Shown here: positions 5,638-13,771 of the stretch, in pieces
Layout: each line of letters opens with the position of its first letter
How positions within the stretch are numbered: position 1 is the stretch's first letter
Origin: CAYZSU01 sp964480565
GTDB lineage: Bacteria > UBA10199 > 2-02-FULL-44-16 > JAAZCA01
Direction: 5' to 3'
NCBI GenBank assembly: GCA_964480565.1
Contig: CAYZSU010000055.1
Span: forward strand, 1-14,247
Length of the DNA stretch: 14,247 nucleotides
The notes under the pieces: generated by a model
What the model was told of the DNA's origin: nothing
Databases searched by the model: none
Seen by the model: the letters and a program-made list of their open reading frames with translations, nothing else
Program-made: the position numbers and the translations under genes

Positions 5638-5928
5638 TTAGGCATCTAAATCGCTAATAAATATGCGATAAATTTCTGAATTGGAATCATTGAGAAGCTT
5701 TGAACCGCGTGTAATTTTGCAAAGGCTAATACCTAATGCAGCCGCAATATCACGCTGAGAAACACCTTCGGATAGTAATTCAAGCAAGGCTAAGCGGAGA
5801 GAAATATCATGGATTTCAGTTTCTGTGAGAAGCTCACCTAAGAGACGTGCCATTTGATCGGCGTCGGTGATAGAACATAACAGCTTGCTGACATTTTCGA
5901 ATTCCTGATCCAAACGCTGTTTCTTCAT
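5638..5928 (-). CDS. trpR: Trp operon repressor homologue
   Basis: TrpR is a dimeric all-helical repressor that binds operators when loaded with L-tryptophan. The 96-aa protein aligns with E. coli TrpR (108 aa) from LLTETE onward: T35 and R45 match the tryptophan-contacting T44 and R54, and the second helix-turn-helix helix CKITRGSKLL (70-79) carries R74-G75-S76 in place of ITRGS of E. coli. The first HTH helix is SQRDIAAALG (57-66). The N-terminal arm is shorter. No ribosome binding site is visible before the ATG, and a TTGACT-N17-CATAAG promoter on the minus strand would put the transcript start almost at the ATG, so the mRNA may be leaderless. No tryptophan genes are nearby; two small genes follow on the same strand. 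Whether the ligand is tryptophan is inferred. Confidence 0.85.
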   Translation of the reverse strand: MKKQRLDQEFENVSKLLCSITDADQMARLLGELLTETEIHDISLRLALLELLSEGVSQRDIAAALGISLCKITRGSKLLNDSNSEIYRIFISDLDA

Positions 5929-6128
5929 GTATTACTTATGCACCTATAGATAGAAACAGTCAAGAAAAAAACATTGTTTTTTTAAACATATATCGATTTA
6001 AATTTAAAATAACAAAGTTAGACATAAAAAAAGCAATCAAACACTTTAATAAAATGAATTATGCTAATCATCTATTTCATGACAACAATTATCTGGATAT
6101 TATCCCGTATTTCATTTAAACCGTTCAT
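5929..6128. promoter_or_regulatory. Divergent promoter region, trpR cluster / receiver-PPDK gene
   Basis: This very AT-rich 200 nt drives two divergent transcripts. On the minus strand TTGACT and CATAAG (17 bp apart) lie just before trpR. An AT hairpin AAAAAAAC-ATT-GTTTTTTT occupies 5965-5983. On the plus strand a TATTAT (6098-6103) is the best -10 candidate but has no good -35. No TrpR-like operator was recognised. Confidence 0.35.
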
Positions 6129-9056
6129 ATGCATACTTCTGAATATCGCCGTTTTATGTCACGACGAATCAAGCATGTTTTATTCGTCTCCAGCCCGTAT
6201 GACTTCTATATTATGGAGGAAGAAGGTCTTATTTCAGACCGTATTTCTGAAGACTATTCCCTCATGCATTTAACCAATGCACCCATCATCACATGTGCAT
6301 CCAATGCCAAGGATGCCTTAAAAATTGTACGCGATCATCCCATGGATATTGTAATATCTGGTCTTCGTGTGGGAAGCGATATGACGGCCATTGATATGGC
6401 CAGAGAAATTAAGGTGATCGATCCAGATTTACCTATATCAATTCTAACACCGGAAAGCGGCCAAGCATCTCAAATGCAAGACAGCATCCTGCAGTCGCCT
6501 TACATTAACAAACTATTTTTCTGGAATGGCGATGCCAAGTTATTTACAGCGATTATTAAATTTTTTGAAGATACAATGAATGCCCCTTATGATTGCCTGC
6601 AACAACAAGTTCGTGTAATTATTCTCGTTGAAGATTCACCACATTTCTACAGTACTTACTTGCCAATCATCTACACAGAAATACTCAATCAAACTAGAGA
6701 TCTAGTTGCAGAAGGTGCTAGCGATGAAGAAAAATATACATTAATGGCCAGTCGGCCAAAAATACTGATGGCCAATTCCTATGAACAAGCCATGGATCTT
6801 TATCATTTGTATCAAGAAAATGTACTTGGCATCATCAGTGATATTCAATTTCCAAAGGATGGTGAGCATAATTCCAATGCAGGTTTTTTATTTGCAGAGC
6901 ATATTCGAAAAGAACAGTCTGATATTCCTATTTTACTTCAATCCAATAACGCCAATGAAGCAAGCCGTGCAGCACATATTCAGGCTGCATTTGCCAATAA
7001 AAACTCCTCCCATCTATTTCAAGAGTTAAAATCATTTATCAGTAATAACTTCGGGTTTGGTGATTTTATTTTTTACACTCCAGATGGCAAAGAAGTCGGA
7101 CGTGCGAATACACGCCGTCAATTGGAGTATATGATCGACATTGTCCCTGATGAATCTATTATTTATCATGCCAGTCGCAATCAATTTTCAAATTGGCTCT
7201 TTGCCCGCGGTGAATTTGAACTCGCAGCTTTTTTACGCACACAGAGTTGCGATACATTTGCAAATGTCGATGATATTCGCCATATGATCAAAGAAAACTT
7301 AATTGCTGCCAGACAAACTCGAAGAAAACTATGGATTAAGCGTTTTTCTGAAAAAGAGATTTCATCTATTTCCCCATTTATACGATTTGGCGAAGGTTCC
7401 ATTGGTGGAAAAGGACGCGGTATTTCATTTATGAATAAATTATTTGCTGAACCATCGATTGCAAATGATATCCGCGCATATAATATCACAATCCCGAAAA
7501 CAGCAGCGATCGGTACTGATATTTTTGATCATTTTTTAGACCGCAATAACTTGCATCATATTGCCATTGAAAGCATGGATAATGTAAAAATTGCTCGCGC
7601 ATTTATTGATGCAGAAATAGAAACAAAAGTGGTCGCACAATTAGCTGCCTTTCTAAAAAAAACAACTCAACCCCTTGCAATTCGATCCTCCTCAATATCT
7701 GAAGACTCATTATCCCAACCATTTGCAGGGTTATATTCCACCTATTTAATCCCTAACAATCATCCACAATTTAAAGAGCGCCTTAACCAATTTCTGCAAG
7801 CCATCAAGCTCGTCTATGCATCCACATTCTTTCAACATCCCAAAGCGTATATGAAAGCAAGTGGCATTGAAATTGAAAGTGAAAAAATGGCTGTCATCAT
7901 TCAACAAGTGGTTGGAAAACAACATGATCATTATTTTTATCCAGATATTGCAGGTGTGGCACAATCATACAATTTCTTTCCAGTGGGATATTTAAAACCA
8001 GAGGATGGTGTTGCACAAGTTGTGATGGGACTGGGTTCCATGGCTGTACAAGGTGAAAGAGCGCTTCGATTTTCACCCCGATATCCGACAATTTTACCGC
8101 AATACTCCAAGTCAAGCGATATACTTATTAACTCACAACAGTATTTTCATGCATTGGATTTATCCGCACATAATCACCTACTTCCCATTGACGACACTGA
8201 AGCATTGGTCACATTATCATTAAATAATGCAGAAAGACATGGTACATTGCAAAAACTGGGCGCTGTCTATTGTCCTGAAGATGATGTTATCTACAATGGA
8301 TTATTTCGAAATGGAAAACGAGTACTGACATTTCAGCGATTATTAAATGAAAGCGAATACTCACTCCCCAAAGTACTGCACTATATATTATCGCTTGGAA
8401 CAAAAAGTATGGGTTGTCCTGTTGAAATTGAATATGCGCTTAACTTAGCTTCTGAAAATAAACCCGCTGAATTTAATTTTTTGCAAATTCGCCCACTCGT
8501 CACCGGGGAAGAAGCTCAAGAAGTGGATATCCGACAAATCATGACTAATGATTGTATTATAAAGTCCAATCATGCCATGGGAAATGGCATTATCAAAGAT
8601 ATTTCTCATATTGTTTTTGTTAAATCATCTACATTTGATGTGAATAAAACATCACAAATTGCGGCTGAAATTAATACAATAAATACAATGATGATTAATA
8701 ATAAAAAACAATATGTATTGATTGGCTTTGGCAGATGGGGAACAAGCAATCCATTACTGGGCATTCCCATCGCATACCCTCAAATTTCAAATGCCAAAGT
8801 CCTTTGTGAAATTACAACACGCGAACTATCTGTTGAACCATCGCAAGGAACACATTTTTTCCATAATATTGCATCGAGCCGCATTGGGTATTTCTATATC
8901 AATGATGATGACCCGAATAGCCTCATCGATTGCTCCTGGCTTGAATCCCAACCGATCTACCATGAAAGTGAATTTATTACATGCATTCAAACATCAACAC
9001 CCTTTCAAATCCGTATTGACGGGCGCAACAGCAAAGGCGCTATATTAAAACCCTAA
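6129..9056 (+). CDS. Double-receiver / PEP-pyruvate-binding (PPDK-N) domain fusion protein
   Basis: A 975-aa cytoplasmic protein of unknown function. Residues about 14-150 form a receiver-like domain whose phospho-Asp position is G78 (DIVISGLRVG), so it is degenerate. Residues about 162-300 form an intact receiver: acidic pair E168-D169, phospho-Asp D238 (ISDIQFP), S272 and K291. Then a linker with charged helices (310-415) and a PEP synthase/PPDK-type ATP-binding domain (about 420-780) with GGKGRG (426-431), AIRSSS (517-522), QPFAGLYSTY (530-539), a GVAQSYNFFPVG segment (609-620) and QIRPL. The C-terminal 190 residues carry GFGRWGTSNP and QGTHFF (906-911). No swivelling phosphohistidine domain or TIM barrel follows, so it is not a PEP synthase. 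A phosphorelay-controlled kinase or nucleotidyl/phosphotransferase is inferred. It stands alone; the ATG at 6129 and another at 6156 both lack a clear ribosome binding site. Confidence 0.85.
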   Translation: MHTSEYRRFMSRRIKHVLFVSSPYDFYIMEEEGLISDRISEDYSLMHLTNAPIITCASNAKDALKIVRDHPMDIVISGLRVGSDMTAIDMAREIKVIDPDLPISILTPESGQASQMQDSILQSPYINKLFFWNGDAKLFTAIIKFFEDTMNAPYDCLQQQVRVIILVEDSPHFYSTYLPIIYTEILNQTRDLVAEGASDEEKYTLMASRPKILMANSYEQAMDLYHLYQENVLGIISDIQFPKDGEHNSNAGFLFAEHIRKEQSDIPILLQSNNANEASRAAHIQAAFANKNSSHLFQELKSFISNNFGFGDFIFYTPDGKEVGRANTRRQLEYMIDIVPDESIIYHASRNQFSNWLFARGEFELAAFLRTQSCDTFANVDDIRHMIKENLIAARQTRRKLWIKRFSEKEISSISPFIRFGEGSIGGKGRGISFMNKLFAEPSIANDIRAYNITIPKTAAIGTDIFDHFLDRNNLHHIAIESMDNVKIARAFIDAEIETKVVAQLAAFLKKTTQPLAIRSSSISEDSLSQPFAGLYSTYLIPNNHPQFKERLNQFLQAIKLVYASTFFQHPKAYMKASGIEIESEKMAVIIQQVVGKQHDHYFYPDIAGVAQSYNFFPVGYLKPEDGVAQVVMGLGSMAVQGERALRFSPRYPTILPQYSKSSDILINSQQYFHALDLSAHNHLLPIDDTEALVTLSLNNAERHGTLQKLGAVYCPEDDVIYNGLFRNGKRVLTFQRLLNESEYSLPKVLHYILSLGTKSMGCPVEIEYALNLASENKPAEFNFLQIRPLVTGEEAQEVDIRQIMTNDCIIKSNHAMGNGIIKDISHIVFVKSSTFDVNKTSQIAAEINTINTMMINNKKQYVLIGFGRWGTSNPLLGIPIAYPQISNAKVLCEITTRELSVEPSQGTHFFHNIASSRIGYFYINDDDPNSLIDCSWLESQPIYHESEFITCIQTSTPFQIRIDGRNSKGAILKP

Positions 9057-9067
9057 ATAAAGAGCCC

Positions 9068-9436
9068 TTATGTCAGTACCCGACTCATCTGATCAAATAC
9101 ATACTGCATAAACCGACTTTTATCTTCATTGGGCATTTCTTTAATCATCACTCCTGTCTCAAAACTATTATCAGATACTTTACTCTGCCAAACCACTTCA
9201 CCAGTGGCGCTGATCTGGTCATTATCATCATCTCCTAAAATAATTCCCAGCTGCAATAAAGTTCCATTGCTTAGTTTACCAGGCGTCATTAAACGAAAAC
9301 CACCCTCGCTAATATCACTGGACAAGGCTTCACGTAAATTCTGCATTTTTCCAACATGCTCCCCTGTTTCCCGATAACTAATTGTTAATGCTAAATCCAA
9401 TCGTGCATATTTTCGACGTTCCTGACCTTGAACCAT
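9068..9436 (-). CDS. PilZ-domain protein (putative c-di-GMP receptor)
   Basis: PilZ domains bind cyclic di-GMP and change motility, adhesion or secretion. Both binding motifs are visible: the RRKYAR stretch at residues 7-12 (RxxxR) and DISEGG at 41-46 (D/NxSxxG). The 122-aa length is that of a single-domain PilZ protein, with no signal peptide or partner domain. AAAGGAGG on the minus strand precedes the ATG at 9436 at ideal distance. It converges on the receiver/PPDK gene with only 11 bp between stop codons and no terminator, so the 3' ends may overlap, and it diverges from trmJ across 139 bp. The effector it controls cannot be inferred from its neighbours. Confidence 0.92.
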   Translation of the reverse strand: MVQGQERRKYARLDLALTISYRETGEHVGKMQNLREALSSDISEGGFRLMTPGKLSNGTLLQLGIILGDDDNDQISATGEVVWQSKVSDNSFETGVMIKEMPNEDKSRFMQYVFDQMSRVLT

Positions 9437-9529
9437 AGAGCCTCCTTTTTATTAGACTACCCTCACATTTTTAAACTTATCCAACAATCTCTTGATAGAC
9501 AGTCCCTTTATGAAATAACAATACTCATA

Positions 9530-9557
9530 TTGAATACAGTTGACAACCATATATACT
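9530..9557 (+). promoter_or_regulatory. Predicted promoter of trmJ
   Basis: TTGAAT (9530-9535) and TATACT (9552-9557) are 16 bp apart, giving a start near 9564 and a leader of only about 11 nt. An overlapping TTGACA at 9540 is an alternative -35 with a weaker -10. Confidence 0.4.
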
Positions 9558-9575
9558 CGCATTTATTGAATCTCT

Positions 9576-10316
9576 ATGACCTCATCAATATCAATCATAT
9601 TAGTTCAACCTGAAGGCGAAGCCAATATTGGCCAAGCCGCACGAACAATGAAAAACTTTGGAATACGCGATTTACGATTGGTTCAACCCAAACGCCTACC
9701 ATCAAAAACAGCCTACGATTGGGCGGTATCTGCACGCAATATTCTAGACCACATCCAAATATATGATTCCTTGGACAATGCCATTGCTGACTGCACCCAT
9801 ACAATTGCACTATCTAGGCGACTGGGTAGTATCCGACAGCAACATCTTTGCATTCATGACATTCCAAATTGGATAGCCCAGAGGCCTCAGTCCAAACATC
9901 TTGCATTCATATTTGGCACAGAAACCGATGGATTATCGAATGATGATATTGCTAAAGCGGATATCATTGCGACCATCCCCACACATACAGATTTACCATC
10001 CATGAATTTAGCGCAGTCAGTAGCAATTACATGCTATGAAATCAGTAAATCACATCATCTTAAGTTTTCTGAAGAACTTACCCAAAATAGCAAACGATCG
10101 TATAATTTTGAATCCAAAGAAAATTGCCAGGAACTCTTTAATCAAATTAAAAAGTTCTTATTTACACTGGAATATGACAATAAACCAGACAATCCATTGC
10201 AAAAAAAAATCTACCATCGCCTTATTTCCATGATTGGCCGAGCAGGTGTATCACGAAAGGATATTAATATGCTTATCGGCCTCATGTCGCATATTATAAA
10301 AAAAACGAATCTATGA
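9576..10316 (+). CDS. trmJ: tRNA (cytidine/uridine-32-2'-O)-methyltransferase
   Basis: TrmJ, a SPOUT-fold methyltransferase, 2'-O-methylates residue 32 of tRNA anticodon loops using S-adenosylmethionine, acting as a dimer. Diagnostic segments: VQPEGEANIGQAARTMKNFG (10-29, including catalytic-region R23), the FGTETDGLS motif (113-121), and the knot signature IPTHTDLPSMNLAQSV (134-149). A basic C-terminal helical extension (160-246) ending in a GRAGVSRKDINML segment is as in E. coli TrmJ (246 aa, the same length). TrmH-type paralogues are the alternative but usually lack this C-terminal domain. No ribosome binding site is evident upstream of the ATG, consistent with a very short leader. It is not linked to the iscR/suhB genes it often accompanies. 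Confidence 0.93.
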   Translation: MTSSISIILVQPEGEANIGQAARTMKNFGIRDLRLVQPKRLPSKTAYDWAVSARNILDHIQIYDSLDNAIADCTHTIALSRRLGSIRQQHLCIHDIPNWIAQRPQSKHLAFIFGTETDGLSNDDIAKADIIATIPTHTDLPSMNLAQSVAITCYEISKSHHLKFSEELTQNSKRSYNFESKENCQELFNQIKKFLFTLEYDNKPDNPLQKKIYHRLISMIGRAGVSRKDINMLIGLMSHIIKKTNL

Positions 10317-10333
10317 TGGTCGCAAAACATAAA

Positions 10334-10366
10334 AAAAAAGCATATTGGCAAATAAATGCCTTTTTT
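10334..10366. terminator. Terminator after trmJ (A-run, hairpin, T-run)
   Basis: AAAAAA plus GCAT (to 10343) pairs with ATGC (10356-10359) plus TTTTTT (10361-10366), with one bulged C. The A-run and T-run make it usable from either direction. Confidence 0.7.
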
Positions 10367-10389
10367 CACACAATCTGTTCAGATTTCTA

Positions 10390-10419
10390 TTGACCTTTGA
10401 CATACTTTTCATCTATTTA
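10390..10419 (+). promoter_or_regulatory. Predicted csp promoter
   Basis: TTGACC (10390-10395) and TATTTA (10414-10419) are 18 bp apart; a perfect TTGACA at 10397-10402 lacks a well-placed -10. The predicted start near 10426 gives a leader of about 78 nt. Confidence 0.35.
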
Positions 10420-10434
10420 GAGCTAGATATTTAG

Positions 10435-10483
10435 TCATGGTTATTAATAGCGTCAGAATGGTCTTTGCAATTAGTAACTATGA
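10435..10483 (+). promoter_or_regulatory. Long hairpin in the csp mRNA leader
   Basis: TCATGGTTATTAAT (10435-10448) pairs with ATTAGTAACTATGA (10470-10483) over all 14 positions, two of them G-U, with a 21-nt loop. It ends seven bases before the Shine-Dalgarno AAAGGA (10490-10495). An AU-rich stem here is a plausible temperature-responsive leader element. Confidence 0.55.
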
Positions 10484-10503
10484 TCAACGAAAGGAATAGA
10501 TTT

Positions 10504-10716
10504 ATGGCAAGAGGTAAAGTGAAATGGTTTAATGATGCAAAAGGGTTTGGTTTCATTGAACCAGCAGAGGGCGAAGAGGACGTATTTGTTCATTTTTCTG
10601 CAATTCAATCCGAAGGATTTAAAACCTTACAAGAAGGTCAACAAGTTGAATTTGAATTAGTCAATGGTCCAAAAGGACTTCAGGCATCAAATGTTATTAT
10701 TAATGCAAATGCCTAA
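10504..10716 (+). CDS. Cold-shock domain protein (CspA family)
   Basis: CspA-family proteins are small single-stranded nucleic-acid-binding RNA chaperones. The 70-aa product is a single five-strand OB fold with RNP1 KGFGFI (13-18) and RNP2 VFVHF (27-31), and the standard ARGKVKWFN start. The ATG at 10504 is chosen because the family begins there and AAAGGA lies eight bases upstream; a longer frame from 10465 would add 13 unconserved residues across the leader hairpin. A structured leader and a strong terminator make it a single-gene unit. Which paralogue (cold-induced or constitutive) cannot be told from the protein; the leader hints at post-transcriptional control. Confidence 0.96.
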   Translation: MARGKVKWFNDAKGFGFIEPAEGEEDVFVHFSAIQSEGFKTLQEGQQVEFELVNGPKGLQASNVIINANA

Positions 10717-10740
10717 TTAACAGTAACAATCAACAACCTC

Positions 10741-10775
10741 AAGCCGACTTATATTTATGTAAGTCGGCTTTTTTT
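10741..10775 (+). terminator. Intrinsic terminator after the csp gene
   Basis: AAGCCGACTTA (10741-10751) pairs perfectly with TAAGTCGGCTT (10760-10770), loop of eight, and T residues run from 10769 to 10775. This is a strong Rho-independent terminator. Confidence 0.94.
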
Positions 10776-10914
10776 ATTGAATGACTCATCAATCAATGTA
10801 CTATATATATCCATACTAATGATGGAACTATTGAAAAAACACCTATTGGGAAGACAATTCCATAATGTAAGAACAACCCCCATTCACTGTACTTGAAATA
10901 GAGGAGCATCATTC

Positions 10915-12273
10915 ATGAGTATTATTATTGTTGGCGGTGGTGAAATTGGTCAGTATATTGCTGAGCAACTTATTCGAGAAAATAAAGAAATCGTTATAAT
11001 CGAAAAGAATGAGCATATTATTGCAAACATTCAGGAAAATTTGGATGCGAAGTTTATCCTTGGCAATGGTGCCGCACCAACTATTTTAAACGATGCTGAT
11101 ACAAAAAATGCAGAGATGGTCATTGCGGTCACAGACTGCGATGAAGTAAACTTACTTGCAAATATTCTAGCAGGCATGTCTGCACCACAGGCCATTCGCA
11201 TTGCACGCATTCGTAATCCTGAGTTTGACGTCGAAGGTGAAAATCTGCAGGAATCCTTGGGAATTGACCTTGTAATCAACCCGGATAAGGAAGCCGCCAA
11301 AGCCATTGAAAATATATTACAGGTGCCAGGCTCCTTTAATATCATTGATTGCTTTAATGGACGTATCCAAATTGTTGGCACAACGGCTAAATCAAACTCC
11401 CCTATTTTAAATACACCTTTAAAAGATCTCTCCCATTTACAAGATAATGGTCATTTTTTAATTGCCGCTATTTTTAGAAATAATCAATTAATCGTTCCTA
11501 CCGGTGACAATCGAATACTCGAAGATGATTGTATATACTTTGCAGCAAAACAAAAATACATATCGCGCGGCATGCACTTGCTTGGCTATAAAAAAGACAA
11601 GATCCGCAATATTATGATTTATGGTGCAGACTTTATCGGTCGAAATTTAGCCTTAGAACTTGAGAATCAAGGGATCAATATCAAACTAATTGACCCACAG
11701 GCTAGCAATTGTTCATGCGCCACGCGCGTATTGGATAAATCTGTCATTTTAAATGCCAATGGCACTGATCAAGGATTTTTAGAAGAAGAAAATATCAATA
11801 ATATGGATGCATTTATTTCTGTCACTAAGGATGATGAGGATAATATTATCAGCGCGCTCCTCTCAAAGCGACTTGGCTGCCCGCTGGCAATTGCACTTTC
11901 ATATAAAACAGACTATCAACCATTAATATCCGCAATTGGCATTGATGTAATGATAAATCCCAGACAAATTGCAAATAGCACCATCTTGCATTATATTCGA
12001 AAAGGAAAAGTCATTCATGCATCTGCAATACGTGATGATGTGGAATTAATTGAAATAGAGGCATTAGAAACATCTGAAATTACTGGCAAGCCCCTATCTC
12101 AACTAAAGCTGCCACCTGGCGTACTTATACTATCTGTAAAGCGAAATGATGACATTACAGTACCCTTTGGCGATACCATTATTCAACCAGGCGACCATGC
12201 ATTAATTTTATCTGAACGCAGTAGCATCGCAAAACTGGAAAAGCTATTAACCGTTAAACTGGAGTATTTTTAA
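10915..12273 (+). CDS. trkA: Trk potassium uptake regulatory NAD-binding subunit
   Basis: TrkA is the peripheral cytoplasmic RCK ring that gates the TrkH K+ channel in response to nucleotides. At 452 aa it is the double-length form (E. coli 458): RCK-N/RCK-C twice. The first Rossmann motif is GGGEIG (7-12) with an acidic end of strand 2 (IIEK); the first RCK-C spans about 139-212; the second Rossmann unit has YGADFIG near 237-243; the second RCK-C covers about 370-452. AGGAG (10902-10906) precedes the ATG by eight bases. Its TAA shares one base with the trkH ATG (TAATG), indicating coupled translation. No regulatory motif was recognised in the 139 nt upstream. Confidence 0.95.
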   Translation: MSIIIVGGGEIGQYIAEQLIRENKEIVIIEKNEHIIANIQENLDAKFILGNGAAPTILNDADTKNAEMVIAVTDCDEVNLLANILAGMSAPQAIRIARIRNPEFDVEGENLQESLGIDLVINPDKEAAKAIENILQVPGSFNIIDCFNGRIQIVGTTAKSNSPILNTPLKDLSHLQDNGHFLIAAIFRNNQLIVPTGDNRILEDDCIYFAAKQKYISRGMHLLGYKKDKIRNIMIYGADFIGRNLALELENQGINIKLIDPQASNCSCATRVLDKSVILNANGTDQGFLEEENINNMDAFISVTKDDEDNIISALLSKRLGCPLAIALSYKTDYQPLISAIGIDVMINPRQIANSTILHYIRKGKVIHASAIRDDVELIEIEALETSEITGKPLSQLKLPPGVLILSVKRNDDITVPFGDTIIQPGDHALILSERSSIAKLEKLLTVKLEYF

Positions 12274-13745
12274 TGCGTTTAAAAATGATTATTGCAGTCC
12301 TCGCACGACTCAATTTTTTTGTAGGACTAACAATGCTTGCCCCCATTGCATTTGCACTGACGGATAATAATCGCGATTTAATGCCGCTTATATATGCCAT
12401 GCTCGCAACACTTTTTGTATCCAGCCTATGCGCAACACTATGCAAAACACCAAAAAATGATATTACACATCGGGAAGGCATGGTAATTGTCTCTTTGGGA
12501 TGGGCAAGTGCAGGTTTTTTTGGTGCATTGCCATTTGTTTTTGCGCAAGTCTTTGGTCCGTTGACATTTAATAGCGTTACCAATGCGTATTTTGAGTCCA
12601 TATCTGGATTTACAACCACAGGTGCATCTGTGCTTGGCACATATGCGACTATTGAATCATTAAGCCAAGGTCTCTTATTTTGGCGCAGCTTAACACATTG
12701 GCTGGGCGGCATGGGTATTATTGTACTCGCTGTGGCTATACTACCATTATTGGGCGTTGGCGGCATGCAGCTTTTTCATGCAGAATCTCCTGGACCAACC
12801 AAGGAAAAGCTCAGACCGCGCATTCGCGAAACAGCTGCAACATTATGGATGGTCTATGTCGGGCTATCAATTATCGAAACAATCTTACTCATGCTATCGG
12901 GAATGTCATTATTTGATGCCCTTTGCCATACATTTGGTACTATGGCAACCGGTGGATTTTCCACAAAAAATACATCGGTTGGCGCTTATAACTCCGCGCT
13001 AATCGATGCTATCATTTTAGTATTTATGTTTTTAGCGGGCACCAATTTCTCGCTTCACTATTTAGCGCTCACTGGCCGATTGAAAGCATATTGGCAAAAC
13101 AGTGAATTTCGATATTATTTAGCAATCACCATAGTCAGTATTATCGAATTTACCGCATATCTTTTTTTCAGCAATACCTATACGCATATATTCGACGCCT
13201 TACGGTTTGGATCATTTCAATCCATTTCAATTATTACAACCACAGGGTTTGCAACTGCAGATTTTAAAATTTGGCCAACTGTATTGCAGGTATCATTATT
13301 GATATTCATGTTCTTTGGTGGATGTGCTGGATCAACCGGTGGATCAGTAAAAATTGTTAGGCTGGTCATGCTATGCAAGTACGCTTATCGTGAACTATTT
13401 CGCCTAGTGCATCCCAAATCATTTGCCGCAGTTAAACTATCAAAACGAGTCGTTCATAAGGATATTTTGGAAAGCATTGCAGGTTTTTTCATCATTTATA
13501 TGGGTATTTTTGTATGCGCATCTATTATTCTATCTGCATTAGGCCTTGATTTAGTTACGGCCTTTAGTTCTGTGGCTGCAACTCTTGGCAATATTGGACC
13601 TGGCCTTGGAAGTGTTGGACCAATGGACAATTATCACCATATTCCAACACTTGGAAAAGCTATATTATGTTTTTGTATGGTTTTAGGCCGTTTAGAAATA
13701 TACACCGTACTTGTACTTCTTATTCCCGAATTTTGGAAAAAATAA
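12273..13745 (+). CDS. trkH: Trk potassium uptake channel subunit
   Basis: TrkH is the inner-membrane K+ translocating subunit built from four M1-P-M2 repeats. All four selectivity-filter segments can be found: TTTGAS (114-119), ATGGF (225-229), TTTGF (322-326) and TLGNIG (437-442), each with its key glycine. The 490-aa length and roughly ten to twelve hydrophobic helices match E. coli TrkH (483 aa). A GGAG at 12261-12264 within the end of trkA serves as ribosome binding site. The gene is followed after 26 bp by the convergent trxA, with no terminator seen. TrkG would be the alternative name; the two cannot be separated by eye, and TrkH is the common one. Confidence 0.95.
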   Translation: MRLKMIIAVLARLNFFVGLTMLAPIAFALTDNNRDLMPLIYAMLATLFVSSLCATLCKTPKNDITHREGMVIVSLGWASAGFFGALPFVFAQVFGPLTFNSVTNAYFESISGFTTTGASVLGTYATIESLSQGLLFWRSLTHWLGGMGIIVLAVAILPLLGVGGMQLFHAESPGPTKEKLRPRIRETAATLWMVYVGLSIIETILLMLSGMSLFDALCHTFGTMATGGFSTKNTSVGAYNSALIDAIILVFMFLAGTNFSLHYLALTGRLKAYWQNSEFRYYLAITIVSIIEFTAYLFFSNTYTHIFDALRFGSFQSISIITTTGFATADFKIWPTVLQVSLLIFMFFGGCAGSTGGSVKIVRLVMLCKYAYRELFRLVHPKSFAAVKLSKRVVHKDILESIAGFFIIYMGIFVCASIILSALGLDLVTAFSSVAATLGNIGPGLGSVGPMDNYHHIPTLGKAILCFCMVLGRLEIYTVLVLLIPEFWKK

Positions 13746-13771
13746 GCGCACGATAAATCATACTCCACAGA

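Noticed and set aside
8722..9048. 108-aa open frame on the plus strand
   Set aside because: Out-of-frame shadow inside the C-terminal part of the 975-aa protein, which is conserved-looking up to its end.
6129..9056. Annotation as phosphoenolpyruvate synthase
   Set aside because: Only the ATP-binding domain is present; the swivelling phosphohistidine motif and PEP-binding barrel are missing.
9428..9613. 61-aa open frame across the PilZ-trmJ gap
   Set aside because: Overlaps both the PilZ start and the trmJ start, has no ribosome binding site and no recognisable content.
11031..11381. 116-aa open frame on the minus strand
   Set aside because: Antisense shadow of the first trkA RCK domain.
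12254..12766. 170-aa open frame on the minus strand
   Set aside because: It lies fully antisense to the start of trkH, whose filter motifs and start are certain; low-complexity composition and no ribosome binding site.
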